64,000 nucleotides of DNA. Origin: an uncultured bacterium (GTDB lineage Bacteria; Cyanobacteriota; Vampirovibrionia; Gastranaerophilales; Gastranaerophilaceae). Under the pieces are notes generated by a model that saw nothing but the letters and a program-made list of their open reading frames with translations, had not been told where the DNA came from and searched no databases. The position numbers and the translations under genes were made by a program. The stretch is taken from NCBI GenBank assembly GCA_949296245.1, contig CASFNW010000019.1, forward strand, positions 1-64,000, written 5' to 3'. Of the stretch, positions 63,326-64,000 are shown one piece after another. The stretch's first letter is position 1; each line of letters starts with the position of its first letter.

Positions 63326-63955
63326 ATGAAGACGCAAAAAGATTTTACAAACAAAAAAATAATACTGGCCTCGCAATCTCCGAGGCGGCATTCTCTCATA
63401 AAAAAACTAAATATCGATTTTGATGTTGTTTTACCGGTTTTTGATGAAAAACTTGATACTGACAACTATTCAGATGAATCTATACAATCCCTCTCTCTAA
63501 AAAAAGCAATGTCTGTCCTTGATAATAAACAGGGGACAGACTTTCTTTTGTGTAAAAATTGTTTAATAGTAAGTGCAGATACAGTTGTTGTACTGGATAA
63601 TAAAATATACGGCAAACCAAAAAACGAAGAAAACGCAAAACAAATGCTAAAACAGCTTAGCGGCAAAACTCATTTTGTTGCTACTGCGGTAAGCGTAGTT
63701 GATGCCGATACAAAAAAATCCATTACAAGACTTGTGAAAACATACGTTACGTTTCAAAATTTGTCTGATGAGCTTATTGCTTCTTACGTAAAAAACAACA
63801 AACCGTTAGATAAAGCCGGCGCATACGGTATACAGGAAATGGGAAATGAATTTATAAAAAATGTGGACGGCGACCTTGAAAATGTCATCGGACTACCAAC
63901 AAAAACACTTAAAGGAATACTGGAAGAATTCGGATATGAATTTTTCCGGTCATAA
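63326..63955 (+). CDS. maf: Maf-family nucleoside triphosphate pyrophosphatase
   Basis: Removes non-canonical or excess nucleotides by cleaving them to monophosphates. The 209 residues carry the N-terminal ILASQSPRRHSLIKKL, the SADTVVVLDNKIYGKP motif and DKAGAYGIQEMG. Length is typical (about 190-210). It is the last gene in the window; 63956-64000 holds nothing recognisable. Confidence 0.93.
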   Translation: MKTQKDFTNKKIILASQSPRRHSLIKKLNIDFDVVLPVFDEKLDTDNYSDESIQSLSLKKAMSVLDNKQGTDFLLCKNCLIVSADTVVVLDNKIYGKPKNEENAKQMLKQLSGKTHFVATAVSVVDADTKKSITRLVKTYVTFQNLSDELIASYVKNNKPLDKAGAYGIQEMGNEFIKNVDGDLENVIGLPTKTLKGILEEFGYEFFRS

Positions 63956-64000
63956 AACGTAATTTGTTGATATTAGAAATCATAAAAGTAAAAAATAAAA

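Noticed and set aside
1-64000. CRISPR array
   Set aside because: No regularly spaced identical repeats with unique spacers were seen; the repeats found are dispersed or tandem without spacers.

Overview
The window is AT-rich DNA from a Gram-negative-type bacterium that is flagellated and builds diaminopimelate. The best guess is a gut member of the Vampirovibrionia (Melainabacteria, order Gastranaerophilales). This is an inference from several traits seen together: the LL-diaminopimelate aminotransferase route (dapL plus dapF), a hook gene cluster, a split heptose pathway (rfaE1 and rfaE2), RpoD-like sigma factor and RsfS genes, frequent TTG starts, and a group of proteins with a short N-terminal SFxG-like motif. 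No rRNA or other decisive marker is present, so the assignment is not proven.

Layout. Positions 1-420 hold an array of small hairpins and no gene. Positions 422-19712 are housekeeping: dapL, era with a TPR gene, mscS, rsfS, a CoA-dehydratase-activase-like gene, gatB, a coiled-coil gene with coaD, a glycosyltransferase with an rlmD-type RNA methyltransferase, dapF, an ADP-forming acyl-CoA synthetase, a YihY membrane protein with an nrnA-like phosphoesterase, and a cation antiporter. Positions 20032-24729 are a minus-strand flagellar hook operon (fliJ, fliK, flgD, flgE). Positions 24932-30600 hold five genes, several with the SFxG motif: an acyltransferase-like protein, a 61-aa protein, an HExxH protein, a large M16 peptidase and a Cys-tailed protein.

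Positions 30.9-33.3 kb look like the worn remains of one or more older mobile elements: a palindromic operator, a 20-codon ORF, an LprI-like lipoprotein, a frameshifted GH108 muramidase, and degenerate copies of the 3' end of a tRNA-Gly gene, each next to a terminator hairpin. Positions 33321-47564 are a younger 14.2-kb integrative element flanked by a perfect 45-bp repeat of that tRNA 3' end, with the intact tRNA-Gly at 47520-47594. It has a tyrosine integrase beside the tRNA, an excisionase-like gene, a DUF3987-like replication gene, a serine recombinase, an orphan N6-methyltransferase-like gene, and cargo that includes an XRE regulator beside an Sll1717-type P-loop ATPase (possible defence), a WG-repeat protein and a DUF6973-like protein. 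No conjugation genes were seen, so it is closer to a mobilizable or satellite element than to a full ICE.

Positions 47.9-51.1 kb return to the chromosome (CCA-adding enzyme, coiled-coil protein, sigma factor). Positions 51.5-53.3 kb form a small regulatory island: an XRE-S24 repressor, an operator overlapping a consensus promoter, a Cys-rich small ORF, an attenuator-like structured RNA and a one-domain LuxR regulator. The same operator core lies at 30.95 kb, which links the island to the old element remains. Positions 53.3-64 kb are housekeeping: a HAD phosphatase, rpsP, a CgeB-like glycosyltransferase, a YkgJ-like protein, mfd, a PrsA/SurA-like lipoprotein, rfaE1, rfaE2 and maf. A dispersed intergenic repeat family occurs at about 1.6, 16.6, 19.8, 47.7 and 51.2 kb.
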